Shown here piece by piece: positions 1 to 9,595 of a stretch of DNA of 64,000 nt (within the stretch, counting starts at the first letter, position 1; each line of letters opens with the position of its first letter). Made by a program: the position numbers and the translations under genes. The notes beneath the pieces were generated by a model. It searched no databases and was not told where the DNA came from. It saw only the letters and a program-made list of their open reading frames with translations. Source of the DNA: Aliiglaciecola sp041538045 (GTDB lineage Bacteria > Pseudomonadota > Gammaproteobacteria > Enterobacterales > Alteromonadaceae); NCBI RefSeq assembly GCF_041538045.1, contig NZ_JBGOSE010000001.1:186001-250000 (forward strand), read 5' to 3'.

Positions 1-1
1 G

Positions 2-244
2 TTGTGCGAGCACACCGCTGATGTCGACGAGGTATCGTTAGAACAACAAATGACGATGCAGCAAATCAATACTATGTTCGATTCTCTGCCAGAGAAGCAA
101 AAAGTAGTAATAGAAGCTATTTACATAGAAGGAAAATCACAACAGGAAGTTGCTTCCGAATTGGATATTCCTTTAGGGACTGTTAAGTCTCGTACTAGAT
201 TAGCGTTACAGCGTTTAAAAGAGTTGATTAAAGACGATGATTAA
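2..244 (+). CDS. ECF sigma factor, C-terminal part (5' end outside window)
   Basis: This is the last 80 codons of an extracytoplasmic-function sigma-70 factor; the upstream part, including the true start, lies before the window. What remains is mainly region 4: a helix-turn-helix around residues 46-76 containing the typical IPLGTVKSR recognition helix that contacts the -35 element. The stop overlaps the start of the next gene by 8 bp. That gene is a ChrR-type zinc anti-sigma factor, so this is very likely the RpoE/EcfG-like partner that responds to singlet oxygen or oxidative stress in the ChrR family. The product identity is firm; the stimulus is inferred from the partner. Confidence 0.9.
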   Translation: MCEHTADVDEVSLEQQMTMQQINTMFDSLPEKQKVVIEAIYIEGKSQQEVASELDIPLGTVKSRTRLALQRLKELIKDDD

Positions 245-908
245 TTTCCATCCTTCTCAACAACAGTTGAGAGAATTTTCCCAAGGCTTGTGTGCACCAG
301 CGCTTTCGTTGGTTATTTCCGCTCATGCGGATATGTGCCCCCAATGTAGAAATCAACTTTCTCAAATGGAAAGCGAGTCTGCGAAAGTACTTGATGAACC
401 AAAATTACTAGGTGGTTCTGAGCAAGCTGTCGATTTCGCATCTATGCTGGCTGATATTACTTGTCTTCCCGCGGCAGAGGTTCCAAATGTAAATAGTCAG
501 AACCATCAAATCGAATTGGATGGCCGCAAATTTACTGTGCCGCGAGCGTTGAAACGTTATGTGGAAAAAACGGGTAACTTCTCACACCTTTTAGGAAATC
601 TTTGGCAAGCTCCTGTTGATCTAGGTCCTGTAGGCAAAGCCAATTTTATTTTCATGCAAAAAGATGGCAGAGTTCCTGAGCACACTCACAGAGGGACAGA
701 ATTGACCTTAGTAATTGATGGTGAGTTTAGTGACGGTATATCACACTACGACACTGGTGACTTTATCTTGATGGATTCTAATAACACCCATGCACCATAC
801 TCTGAAGCTAGTGAGGGATGTTTAGTGTTTACTATTGTCGATGCACCATTGCACTTTACTTCGGGTATTGCTCGTTTACTGAACCCCTTTAGCCATTTGT
901 TTTTTTAG
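237..908 (+). CDS. chrR: ChrR-type zinc anti-sigma factor with cupin domain
   Basis: Anti-sigma factor of 223 residues, predicted to hold the overlapping upstream sigma factor inactive in the cytoplasm. The N-terminal ZAS zinc domain shows H5, H30, C34 and C37, the ligand set known for ChrR. The C-terminal cupin domain (about residues 120-205) has H149, H151, E155 and H185, matching the second zinc site of ChrR. The ATG at 237 lies inside the last codons of the sigma gene, so the pair is translationally coupled. In Rhodobacter the cupin is needed for release of sigma in response to singlet oxygen; the same signal is an inference here. Confidence 0.88.
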   Translation: MINFHPSQQQLREFSQGLCAPALSLVISAHADMCPQCRNQLSQMESESAKVLDEPKLLGGSEQAVDFASMLADITCLPAAEVPNVNSQNHQIELDGRKFTVPRALKRYVEKTGNFSHLLGNLWQAPVDLGPVGKANFIFMQKDGRVPEHTHRGTELTLVIDGEFSDGISHYDTGDFILMDSNNTHAPYSEASEGCLVFTIVDAPLHFTSGIARLLNPFSHLFF

Positions 909-931
909 TCTTCTAGGGAAATAGACAGGCT

Positions 932-971
932 AAAAAAACCGCCGTTAATTTTATAGTTAATGGCGGTTTTT
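932..971. terminator. Bidirectional intrinsic terminator between chrR and bamD
   Basis: An A-rich run, then a stem in which ACCGCCGTTAA pairs with TTAATGGCGGT across a short AT loop (one G-T pair), then a T run. The A tract before and T tract after let it act for both converging genes. Confidence 0.85.
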
Positions 972-1005
972 ATTTAACTCAAAGAAAATGTTGTTGCTTC
1001 GAAAA

Positions 1006-1773
1006 CTAACTCACATAACTACTATTTGGATAGTTCAGTCTTAACGTTTTTAAAGCGTTATTTTTCAGATCGTCAAGTTCTAGTTGGTCATAACATTCAA
1101 CCATGATTTCTAGCGCATTTTGAATTTCGCTGGAGTCAGGGAAGTATTCAAGTACGTAGCGCCCACGGTTAGCTGCAGCAACATAAGCTTCTCTACGCAT
1201 ATAAAAACGTGCGATGGCTATTTCATATTTGGCCAATCGATTTTTAATAAATACCATGCGTTTTTTGGCATCGGCAGCGTATTTACTGTCGGGGAATTTG
1301 TTAATTAAACGACGGAAATCAGAAAATGCTTCTCTAGAGCGGCTCGGATCTCTATCCGAACGGTCAATACCAACGAGTTCTTGGAAAAGGTTTTTATCGG
1401 CATCCAAATTTGTTAGACCACGCATGTATAATGCATAATCCACATCAGAGTGATTAGGATTGAGGCGCACAAATCTATCAATAGTTGCGATAGCTTCGTC
1501 TGTTTTACCTACCTTGTAATAAGAGTAAATCAGATCTAATTGCACTTGATGTGAATGGGGACCGAAAGGGAATCGGGAATCAAGCGTACTTAAAATTTCA
1601 GTGGCAACGTTGAAATTACCTTGCGACATACTTTCTTTTGCTTGATCATACAGCGCACTTTCACTTCTGTTACCAATTAAGATGTCTTCTTCATCAGGTG
1701 AAAATGAACAGCCATACATAGTGGCAACAGAAATTAGAACGATTAGTTTGTAGAATGAATTTTTAAATGTCAT
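1006..1773 (-). CDS. bamD: Outer membrane assembly lipoprotein BamD
   Basis: BamD (YfiO/ComL), the essential TPR lipoprotein of the BAM complex that folds beta-barrel proteins into the outer membrane. The 255-residue product starts with a lipoprotein signal peptide ending in MYGC, which places the lipid-bearing cysteine at residue 22. Five TPR-like helical repeats follow, including segments such as YYKVGKTDEAIATIDRFVRL and FPDSKYAADAKKRM. Length matches E. coli BamD (245 aa). It is divergent from rluD, the usual neighbourhood in gammaproteobacteria. Confidence 0.95.
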   Translation of the reverse strand: MTFKNSFYKLIVLISVATMYGCSFSPDEEDILIGNRSESALYDQAKESMSQGNFNVATEILSTLDSRFPFGPHSHQVQLDLIYSYYKVGKTDEAIATIDRFVRLNPNHSDVDYALYMRGLTNLDADKNLFQELVGIDRSDRDPSRSREAFSDFRRLINKFPDSKYAADAKKRMVFIKNRLAKYEIAIARFYMRREAYVAAANRGRYVLEYFPDSSEIQNALEIMVECYDQLELDDLKNNALKTLRLNYPNSSYVS

Positions 1774-2005
1774 GTTACTCTTATTCTATACAGGGATTTA
1801 GCAGGCATTAAAAAATCCGCTAAACTTTGTTTTCAGTAATCCATCGATCCGAGGCATTCTACCCTAGGGATCCATGGGATGCACGTTTTGTTATAAATCA
1901 CTTTACGGTGATACCTGGTGTTTGCATTTGTCCCCGCATAATGTAAATCAAATCGCCAGTTGCGGGACATTATATTATTACAGCTCTTATAGGACACAAT
2001 TTTAC

Positions 2006-2989
2006 ATGCCCAGCGATCCACAAGCGATAAAACTCTCTGCAGATGTACCAGAAACGTTAATTGGCAAAAGGTTAGATCAAGCTTTAGCCGAATTGTTCCC
2101 TGATTATTCACGATCTCGCTTAAAAGAATGGATTTTAGCCGGAAATGTCAGTTTAAATGACTCTGTTTGTGACAAACCAAGGGAAAAAGTCTTTGGTGGT
2201 GAACAAATTTTCATCGATGCATTGTTGCAAGTACAGGAAAATCACAAAGCACAAGATATTGAGTTGAACATAGTTTACGAAGATGAGCATATTTTAGTGA
2301 TTAACAAACCCACAGACTTGGTTGTTCATCCTGGCGCTGGAAATGCAGACGGTACTATATTAAATGCTCTTTTAAATCATGCTCCCGAGGTTGCTAGTGT
2401 ACCTAGAGCTGGCATAGTCCATCGTCTTGATAAAGATACCACGGGGTTGATGGTAGTCGCCAAAACTGTTCCAGCTCAAACTCACCTTGTTGAGCAGCTT
2501 CAAGCTCGAGAAATTAGTCGAGAATATGAAGCGGTAGTCTACGGCACTATGGTGGCTGGTGGAATCGTAGACGCACCCATTGGTCGCCACCCAACTAAAC
2601 GAACCAGTATGGCGGTGCGCGAGACCGGCAAACCAGCGGTTACTCACTATCGTATAAAACAGAAGTTTCGAGCCCATACTCACCTGAGATTAAAGCTAGA
2701 AACCGGTCGAACCCACCAAATTCGTGTGCATATGTCTCATTTACGTTACCCCTTAGTAGGAGACGTGTTGTATGGCGGTAGACCTCGTTTACCTAAGGCC
2801 TGTTCTGAAGATATGATTAACATGTTAAGGGGCTTTAAACGCCAGGCATTGCACGCTATTCAATTAGAACTCTCTCACCCAACAACAGGCGAATGGATGA
2901 GTTGGCAAGCGCCACTACCTGACGATATGGTAGCACTACTATCGGTACTAAAAGAAGATACCAAAGAGCATGGGATAGCTGATGACTGA
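2006..2989 (+). CDS. rluD: 23S rRNA pseudouridine(1911/1915/1917) synthase RluD
   Basis: Pseudouridine synthase that modifies helix 69 of 23S rRNA. From ATG 2006 it has 327 residues, against 326 in E. coli. An N-terminal S4 RNA-binding domain (about residues 18-75) precedes the RluA-type catalytic domain, whose motif HRLDKDTTG supplies the catalytic D142. The reading frame stays open upstream to 1874, but I chose 2006 because an AGGAC ribosome site stands 10 bases before it, the length then fits the family, and the upstream codons do not resemble RluD. It overlaps pgeF by 8 bp, implying co-translation. Confidence 0.95.
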   Translation: MPSDPQAIKLSADVPETLIGKRLDQALAELFPDYSRSRLKEWILAGNVSLNDSVCDKPREKVFGGEQIFIDALLQVQENHKAQDIELNIVYEDEHILVINKPTDLVVHPGAGNADGTILNALLNHAPEVASVPRAGIVHRLDKDTTGLMVVAKTVPAQTHLVEQLQAREISREYEAVVYGTMVAGGIVDAPIGRHPTKRTSMAVRETGKPAVTHYRIKQKFRAHTHLRLKLETGRTHQIRVHMSHLRYPLVGDVLYGGRPRLPKACSEDMINMLRGFKRQALHAIQLELSHPTTGEWMSWQAPLPDDMVALLSVLKEDTKEHGIADD

Positions 2990-3737
2990 GGCTGTTTTAT
3001 CAAGTCCTATTCGCACCCCTCATTGGAGCCTACCTAAAGGGGTTAAGGCGTTTTATACCACGCGAAAAATGGGCACGAGTCAGCCTCCTTACGACAGTAA
3101 TAATTTGGCAATGCATGTTGGCGATAACGCCGCTGACGTGCAATTCAATCGTGATGCTCTACCCCTGAGTGATTCAATTGCTTGGTTAACTCAGGTCCAT
3201 GGCATTCGCTGTCTACGTGTTACAAAAGATTATTTTGTTCCGTTAGAAATAGCCAAAGCAGATGCTAGTTTTACAACTGACCCTAAAATTGTCTGTGCGG
3301 TGATGACCGCGGATTGTATGCCCATTTTAGTCGCGAATAAGGCGGGTACTTGTGTTGCCGCAATTCATGCCGGTTGGCGAGGTTTGGTAAATGGTGTGAT
3401 TGAAAATACGATTGCTGCTATGAATTGTGAACCAGAGACACTCACAGTTTGGGTTGGTCCACATATATCGCAACGGCATTTCCAAGTATCTGAAGATCTC
3501 AGACAAGTTTTTGCTGAATATCCAGAGGCATTTGTACGCGATGTTGAACGGGGAAAGTACTTGTGCAGTTTAGCCAAGATTGCCCGCGAGAAATGCCGAG
3601 CTATTGGCATAACAAGCTTTTTTGAAAGCGGTATCTGCACCTATGTTCATCACGGTGATTTTTACTCTCATCGCTACGCTCAGCATCATGATCAATCTCA
3701 AACTGGTCGGTTTGTGTGTGGGATTTATTTGCAATAA
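2982..3737 (+). CDS. pgeF: Peptidoglycan editing factor PgeF / polyphenol oxidase family (YfiH)
   Basis: Member of the DUF152/laccase-domain family (YfiH). In E. coli it acts as PgeF, removing wrongly built UDP-MurNAc-L-Ser by amidase activity. The 251-residue protein shows the zinc triad of the family: H73 in QVHG, C112 in MTADC and H129 in AIHAGWRG. It overlaps the rluD stop and follows the bamD-rluD-yfiH-clpB order known in gammaproteobacteria. Some homologues were reported as laccases or purine nucleoside enzymes, so the exact substrate is less certain than the family. Confidence 0.9.
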   Translation: MTEAVLSSPIRTPHWSLPKGVKAFYTTRKMGTSQPPYDSNNLAMHVGDNAADVQFNRDALPLSDSIAWLTQVHGIRCLRVTKDYFVPLEIAKADASFTTDPKIVCAVMTADCMPILVANKAGTCVAAIHAGWRGLVNGVIENTIAAMNCEPETLTVWVGPHISQRHFQVSEDLRQVFAEYPEAFVRDVERGKYLCSLAKIAREKCRAIGITSFFESGICTYVHHGDFYSHRYAQHHDQSQTGRFVCGIYLQ

Positions 3738-3862
3738 ATCCTACAATTATGACCTCACATTGCATAAAGCTTCCTAATTATCAGTTTTAAATATTCAACC
3801 GTAAATGACTCCGCATTTTTCGCTATTTTACTGATCTAGATCAATCAATATTCATTGCTTAC

Positions 3863-3891
3863 CTTGAATTGGTTATAAAAAGTACCCATTA
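3863..3891 (+). promoter_or_regulatory. Sigma-32 heat-shock promoter of clpB
   Basis: CTTGAAT, a 14-bp spacer, then ACCCATTA. This fits the RpoH consensus CTTGAAA-N13/14-CCCCATNT with few mismatches and stands about 30 bp before the clpB start, after pgeF. Confidence 0.75.
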
Positions 3892-3920
3892 ATTGAGTAA
3901 ATCATTTTTGAGGAAATTTT

Positions 3921-6491
3921 ATGCGATTAGATAGATTTACCAGTAAATTTCAGATGGCAATCTCTGACGCACAATCGATAGCATTGGGCAGAGATCATCA
4001 ATATATTGATCCCGTACATTTAATGACAGCTCTACTTAATCAACAGGGAGGCTCTATTCGGCCGCTATTTGATAGTGTTGGAGCGAATGTGAATGGATTA
4101 CGCTCGTCCTTGGCTGAAGCAATAGAGAGATTGCCTAGAGTCGAAGGTATCGGCGGAGATGTGCAACTCAGTAAAGACACTATTGTTTTGCTTAACCTGA
4201 GCGATAAGATTGCGCAGAAACGCAAAGATGAATACATCAGTTCTGAAGTATTTGTATTGGCAGCGTTACAAGATAAAGGCAAATTAGGCGAGATTTTCCG
4301 TCAGTTGGGCATTACTCAAGAGCAAATCGAAAAAGGTATTGAGACCATGCGCGGTGGTCAGAAAGTAACAGATCCTAATGCTGAAGATGTCCGTCAGGCT
4401 CTTGAAAAATACACAACGGACCTCACCGAACGAGCGGAGCAAGGCAAGCTTGATCCTGTAATCGGTCGAGATGAGGAAATTCGCCGCACGATTCAAGTTC
4501 TACAGCGTCGAACCAAAAATAACCCAGTATTGATTGGTGAACCTGGTGTGGGTAAAACCGCCATCGTTGAAGGTTTAGCCCAGCGGATTATTAATTCTGA
4601 AGTACCTGAGGGATTAAAAGATAAACGGGTCTTGTCACTGGACATGGGCGCACTTATCGCGGGTGCGAAATTTAGAGGGGAGTTCGAAGAACGTTTAAAA
4701 GCGGTATTGAACGAACTTTCTAAAGAAGAGGGCAGGGTCATCCTGTTTATTGATGAATTGCACACTATGGTGGGAGCGGGTAAAGGCGAAGGCGCTATGG
4801 ATGCCGGCAATATGCTCAAACCTGCATTAGCCCGAGGCGAGTTACACTGTGTGGGGGCGACTACATTAGATGAATATCGTCAATATATTGAAAAAGATGC
4901 TGCCTTAGAGCGTCGCTTCCAAAAAGTCATTGTTGATCAACCTAGTGTCGAAGACACCATAGCTATCTTACGTGGACTGAAAGAGCGTTATGAACTGCAC
5001 CATTCAGTGGATATTACTGATCCGGCGATTGTTGCTGCGGCATCATTGTCTCATCGTTATATTCCAGACCGACAATTACCAGATAAGGCCATTGATTTAA
5101 TTGATGAAGCTGCGTCAAGTATTCGTATGCAGATGGATTCTAAACCCGAAGATATGGATCGGTTAGAGCGCAGAATTATACAGTTGAAGCTGGAAGAGCA
5201 GGCGTTATCGAAAGAAAAAGATGATGCCAGTCATAAACGTCTAGAGTTGATTGAGTTGGAACGTGAACAGCTGGAAAACAAATTTTCTGAATTTGAAACC
5301 ATCTGGAATACTGAAAAAAGTGCCATGCAAGGCACTCAACATATAAAATCAGAACTTGAGCAAGCTAAACTGGATATGGAAATAGCCCGCCGAGCGTCTG
5401 ATCTTAATCGTATGTCAGAATTACAATACGGCCGTATTCCTGAACTAGAGTTAAAACTAGAACAAGCAGCGGAAGCTGAACAAACGGAAACTCAGTTACT
5501 AAAAAACAAAGTGACCGAAAACGAAATAGCCGATGTATTGTCTCGTTGGACCGGGATCCCGGTAAGCAAAATGCTTGAAGGAGAAAAAGACAAATTACTA
5601 CGCATGGAAGAAGCGCTGCAAAGTCGTGTGATTGGTCAGACCGAGGCGGTAAATGCGGTCAGTAATGCTATTCGACGTTCCAGAGCGGGACTATCTGATC
5701 CAAGTAGACCTATAGGTTCATTCTTGTTCCTAGGTCCTACCGGTGTGGGTAAAACCGAGTTATGTAAATCTTTAGCCAACTTCTTGTTTGATACAGAGCA
5801 GGCAATGGTTCGTATAGACATGTCAGAGTTTATGGAAAAACACTCTGTTTCTCGTTTAGTAGGTGCACCTCCTGGGTATGTGGGCTACGAAGAAGGCGGG
5901 TATTTGACCGAAGCGGTGAGAAGAAAACCTTATTCGGTAATTTTGCTGGATGAGGTGGAAAAAGCGCACCCTGATGTGTTTAATATTTTACTACAAGTGC
6001 TTGATGATGGCCGTCTGACTGATGGACAAGGCAGAACCGTGGATTTTAAAAATACGGTTATCATCATGACCTCTAATATTGGTTCTGACGTGATACAAGA
6101 TAAACATCAAGAGAGCCAGTATGATGAAATGAAAAGTATGGTGATGCAAACTGTCGAGCAGCAATTTAGACCTGAGTTTATCAACCGTATCGATGATGTG
6201 GTGGTATTCCACCCACTTGGTTTGGAGCAAATCAAAGCAATTGCGAAAATACAGTTATCGTCCTTACGTGAACGCTTGCTGGAAAAAGGCTTCGAATTAG
6301 ACTTGTCTGCTGCTGCCCTAGAAAAAATTGCTGAAGCTGGTTTTGATCCCGTGTATGGAGCAAGACCCCTTAAACGAGCGATTCAAATTGAAATTGAAAA
6401 TCCCTTAGCACAACGTTTGCTAGCAGGAGATATTCAAGCTGATAGCACTATTCGAATTGATATGGATGGGGATGCATTAAAAATTAGTTAA
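3921..6491 (+). CDS. clpB: ATP-dependent disaggregase chaperone ClpB
   Basis: ClpB is the hexameric Hsp100 disaggregase that rescues aggregated proteins with DnaK/DnaJ/GrpE. The 856-residue product (857 in E. coli) has an N-terminal Clp repeat domain (about 1-145), a first AAA+ module with Walker A GEPGVGKT at residue 206, a coiled-coil middle domain around 410-520 (rich in E, K and L), and a second AAA+ module with GPTGVGKT at residue 605 followed by the pore-loop region GAPPGYVGYEEGG. The ATG has AGGAAA upstream. A sigma-32 promoter precedes it and a strong terminator follows. Confidence 0.98.
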   Translation: MRLDRFTSKFQMAISDAQSIALGRDHQYIDPVHLMTALLNQQGGSIRPLFDSVGANVNGLRSSLAEAIERLPRVEGIGGDVQLSKDTIVLLNLSDKIAQKRKDEYISSEVFVLAALQDKGKLGEIFRQLGITQEQIEKGIETMRGGQKVTDPNAEDVRQALEKYTTDLTERAEQGKLDPVIGRDEEIRRTIQVLQRRTKNNPVLIGEPGVGKTAIVEGLAQRIINSEVPEGLKDKRVLSLDMGALIAGAKFRGEFEERLKAVLNELSKEEGRVILFIDELHTMVGAGKGEGAMDAGNMLKPALARGELHCVGATTLDEYRQYIEKDAALERRFQKVIVDQPSVEDTIAILRGLKERYELHHSVDITDPAIVAAASLSHRYIPDRQLPDKAIDLIDEAASSIRMQMDSKPEDMDRLERRIIQLKLEEQALSKEKDDASHKRLELIELEREQLENKFSEFETIWNTEKSAMQGTQHIKSELEQAKLDMEIARRASDLNRMSELQYGRIPELELKLEQAAEAEQTETQLLKNKVTENEIADVLSRWTGIPVSKMLEGEKDKLLRMEEALQSRVIGQTEAVNAVSNAIRRSRAGLSDPSRPIGSFLFLGPTGVGKTELCKSLANFLFDTEQAMVRIDMSEFMEKHSVSRLVGAPPGYVGYEEGGYLTEAVRRKPYSVILLDEVEKAHPDVFNILLQVLDDGRLTDGQGRTVDFKNTVIIMTSNIGSDVIQDKHQESQYDEMKSMVMQTVEQQFRPEFINRIDDVVVFHPLGLEQIKAIAKIQLSSLRERLLEKGFELDLSAAALEKIAEAGFDPVYGARPLKRAIQIEIENPLAQRLLAGDIQADSTIRIDMDGDALKIS

Positions 6492-6535
6492 TTAACTCAT
6501 TAGCATTCCTATTAAGGACAGTGCAAAGCAACTAA

Positions 6536-6577
6536 CAAAAACGCCGTATATTGATTGATAGACGGCGTTTTTTTAAT
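6536..6577. terminator. Terminator between converging clpB and the TPR gene
   Basis: AAAAACGCCGT pairs with ACGGCGTTTTT around a loop of about 12 bases. A run on one side and T run on the other make it usable from both directions. Confidence 0.8.
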
Positions 6578-6622
6578 TTTAGATATTTGCTACATATTCT
6601 GTAATGCAGCAAAGTGGTTGCG

Positions 6623-9409
6623 TTAAAGCTGTTTTAAAAGGCCTTGGGCCTGTTTCTTTTCTAGGAAGTCCTGATCTGAATCTAAGGCTCTTTCCAAAGA
6701 GGCTTTAGCTTCCTCAGTTCTGCCGAGTTTTTGCAAAGTAACGGCTAGATGATATTGGTTAGAAGGGGAATTAGAATCCATCGCATAGGATTTGCGTAAG
6801 ATGGTAAGTGCTTCTTCGTATTTACCCTGCAAGGTTTTAATCCAACCTTGAGTATCAAAAAGCGCAGCATTCTCTGCTTCTATAGCCAATGCTTGTTCTA
6901 TATATTGATTTGCCTTAGACAAGTCTTTATCAATTGTGATATTCGCTAAGTTGTTGAGCATAAACGCTTTATTAGGAATGTTGTCAACCTTGATCAACTT
7001 CTCATAATGAGTAGATGCTTCTTCAATGCGGCCTTGGTTTAGCAGAAAATCTGCAAATAAACTACGTTGAAAGTGTTCTTCAGGATTCTGCTCTAGTAGA
7101 GCTTGTGTAAAGTCTTCAAATTTTTTGCTTTGGATATTTCTGGACGCCAATTGGTATAATTTGAATATAGCGTTTCTATTTAGGTTATTGATTTCCAACG
7201 CGCTTTGGTAGTTTTCAAATGCGCCTTCTAGGTTATTCTTAGCGACGTTGACGTCTCCAGACAATATCAACAGCCTAGCCTCTTGAGGGGCTTTTTTTAA
7301 CCAAGTGGCAACCATCTCTCCTGCGCTATTCAGATCGTTGCTGGCCAAGTGTAAACGAATATATTCAATACCTAAGAACAAGCTGTCTGGATAAATATCA
7401 TAAGCTTCAGCAATACTCGTTTTAGCGTCGTCAACTAGTCCGGCTCTGAATTGCAGTTTACTTAATTCGAGTAAACCAGTAGCGTTACCTAGAACTAATG
7501 ATTTAATTTTTTTGATTTCTCTGGCAGCTCGGTCTGTTTGTTTTAAAGCAATATATAACTCTACTCGGCGCATTAGGTATACAGCCGCATCGGGCTCCGC
7601 TTTAATCGCTATATTTAACTGCCTTATAGCTCTTTCGAGTTCACCTTGTTGAGTATAAATTGTTGCCAATAATTCAAGAGCGGTTAAATTATTAATATCT
7701 TTTTGCAGTACTCTTTGTAAGTTTTTTTCTGCTTCTTCGACCATGTTTGCATTGAATTGACAACGGGCCAATAAGGTTAGAATACGAATATTGTCTGGTT
7801 GAATGGCATTAAGCTTTTCGATAATGTGTAGCGCGTCTTTATGCTCGCCTCGAGAGCTCAATAGGTTAGCCTTGTTGAATTGAGCTGAAAAATGTTCAGG
7901 GTTTATGGTTAGTGCTTTATCTAGGAATGTTTCAGCAACTAAAGGGTTACCCAAACGAATCTGTATACCCGCTTTTAGATTCAAAAAGTCTATATTTTCA
8001 GGTACCGCTTGTAGCAGTGCATCGGCAATTTCATCCGCTTCTTTTAGCCTACCCAAATCCATTAGCAATTCACTGCGTAAAATAATAAAACGAAGATTTG
8101 TTTTTGCATATTTGGATTGGTCTAATTTGGCTAAAGCATCTTCGAGTTTGCCTCTCGATTTTAAGGTTTTAATTTCCAATAATTCGACATTTGGATTTTC
8201 TGGATACTGCCGTTTTAATTTTCCAGATATTTCTACCGCTTTAAAGGCTTTATCGTTAGCTAAATATAATTCGGCAAGCAGCAAAGCATTATCTAGCTTC
8301 TCACTAAGTTTACTCTCGTGACGCTGCATAACGTCTAAAGCAAGTTTAGGCTCATTCAACTTCAAATGAGTTTGTGCGAGCAATGCGATAGCTTCGATGT
8401 TATCAGGCACGAAATTAAGGTATTGAATGAAAAAAGTTTTTGCTTGCAAATAGTTTTGTAAGGCAAAAGCAGATAAAGCACTAACATAAAACAGTGATGG
8501 GTCATCCTGTAAACTTTCTTCGCTTAAACCTGCTAGTTGCGAACTCAATTTTTCCAGTTCACTGGCGGCATCCTCATTTAGCTGATTTTTAGCTAATAAC
8601 CACGCTTTCAATAACATGCCTGTAGGATCACCTGGAGTCTGCTCTAGTATTTCGTCTAATAGCTGTTTGGCCGAATCAATATCTTGGTTTTGCAAATAGG
8701 CACTGACTAATGAACGCTTTATAATGGGATCTTCCGGTTCTACAGCATAACTTTGTTGATAATATTTAATCGCTTCATCCATTTCCTTTTGATAAAGAAA
8801 TAAATCCCCCATGATCCGCAGAGTTTGTGGATTGTTGGGCTCTAAAGCAATGGACGTTTCTAAATAAGACAAGGCTTTATCAAACTGTGCATCTCGCATT
8901 TCAAGCGAAGAAAGTGCATTGAGTACACGCATGTTAGCTGGGTCATTCTTTAAGACTAATTCATAGCCTTTACGTGCGGCATCAATATTATTGAGGTTAA
9001 GTTGAGCTGTGGCTTTAATAATTTGCCATTCATTAAAGCTTTTGGTATTTAAGTTATTAAATTGACTATCTATGATTTTTTCGTTTTGTTTAGTGTAGAG
9101 CCAAACTTTCCCAAGGGTATCGACAACTAAACTTGGGTCTGCACCCATAGCAAGTGCTTCTTCTAGTATTTCTTCAGACTCATACATATAGCCACTAATT
9201 AATAATACCTTACCCATGAGTATTTTAGCTGGGAGGCTATCTTCGTTTTCTTTTAAGCTATTTTTTAGATGAATATAAGCTGTATCAAAATCATTTTCTT
9301 CAAATGAAGCTAACGCTTTTTCGTAAAACTCACTACTACTTTGAGCGATAACCTGACTGCTGATTAAAAGGAAGGCTGCTACGGTTAGTTTTTTGGCCAG
9401 TTTCACCAC
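6623..9409 (-). CDS. prsT: PrsT-like PEP-CTERM system TPR-repeat protein
   Basis: Secreted protein of 928 residues built almost wholly of TPR repeats (for example NPQTLRIMGDLFLYQKEMDEA and NRNAIFKLYQLASRN). Length and repeat layout fit the PEP-CTERM/XrtA-system TPR-repeat lipoprotein PrsT, which accompanies exosortase and exopolysaccharide loci. Its neighbours are two PEP-CTERM proteins, which supports the call. The N-terminus is a signal peptide (hydrophobic LTVAAFLLISSQVIAQ), but there is no cysteine after it, so unlike PrsT lipoproteins it is predicted to be cleaved by signal peptidase I and be periplasmic. A generic large TPR protein is the alternative. Confidence 0.7.
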   Translation of the reverse strand: MVKLAKKLTVAAFLLISSQVIAQSSSEFYEKALASFEENDFDTAYIHLKNSLKENEDSLPAKILMGKVLLISGYMYESEEILEEALAMGADPSLVVDTLGKVWLYTKQNEKIIDSQFNNLNTKSFNEWQIIKATAQLNLNNIDAARKGYELVLKNDPANMRVLNALSSLEMRDAQFDKALSYLETSIALEPNNPQTLRIMGDLFLYQKEMDEAIKYYQQSYAVEPEDPIIKRSLVSAYLQNQDIDSAKQLLDEILEQTPGDPTGMLLKAWLLAKNQLNEDAASELEKLSSQLAGLSEESLQDDPSLFYVSALSAFALQNYLQAKTFFIQYLNFVPDNIEAIALLAQTHLKLNEPKLALDVMQRHESKLSEKLDNALLLAELYLANDKAFKAVEISGKLKRQYPENPNVELLEIKTLKSRGKLEDALAKLDQSKYAKTNLRFIILRSELLMDLGRLKEADEIADALLQAVPENIDFLNLKAGIQIRLGNPLVAETFLDKALTINPEHFSAQFNKANLLSSRGEHKDALHIIEKLNAIQPDNIRILTLLARCQFNANMVEEAEKNLQRVLQKDINNLTALELLATIYTQQGELERAIRQLNIAIKAEPDAAVYLMRRVELYIALKQTDRAAREIKKIKSLVLGNATGLLELSKLQFRAGLVDDAKTSIAEAYDIYPDSLFLGIEYIRLHLASNDLNSAGEMVATWLKKAPQEARLLILSGDVNVAKNNLEGAFENYQSALEINNLNRNAIFKLYQLASRNIQSKKFEDFTQALLEQNPEEHFQRSLFADFLLNQGRIEEASTHYEKLIKVDNIPNKAFMLNNLANITIDKDLSKANQYIEQALAIEAENAALFDTQGWIKTLQGKYEEALTILRKSYAMDSNSPSNQYHLAVTLQKLGRTEEAKASLERALDSDQDFLEKKQAQGLLKQL

Positions 9410-9552
9410 TTAATATCTCTCTATCATTATGTATGTATGGATTGTAATGTTGTATGACAAGATACCGTAAAGCTCGCTTACTTTACAACGTTAGTGGATA
9501 AAATTATGCACCTAGACACAAGAGGTATCCTTTAAAAATTAATAATTAGGCA

Positions 9553-9577
9553 TAAAAAAAGACGGCGAACCGTCTTC
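9553..9577 (-). terminator. Terminator of the first PEP-CTERM gene
   Basis: On the minus strand, AAGACGG-TTCG-CCGTCTT, a stable stem with a UUCG tetraloop, followed by a T run; it starts about 20 bases after the stop of the gene ending at 9596. Confidence 0.85.
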
Positions 9578-9595
9578 TTCAAATAAACTATCGGA

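Noticed and set aside
1874..2005. 44-codon N-terminal extension of RluD
   Set aside because: Cys/Tyr-rich, no family likeness, and ATG 2006 with AGGAC gives the usual length.
7905..8321. 138-codon open frame opposite the TPR gene
   Set aside because: Ser/Lys-rich mirror of a long coding region, no ribosome site or recognisable domain.
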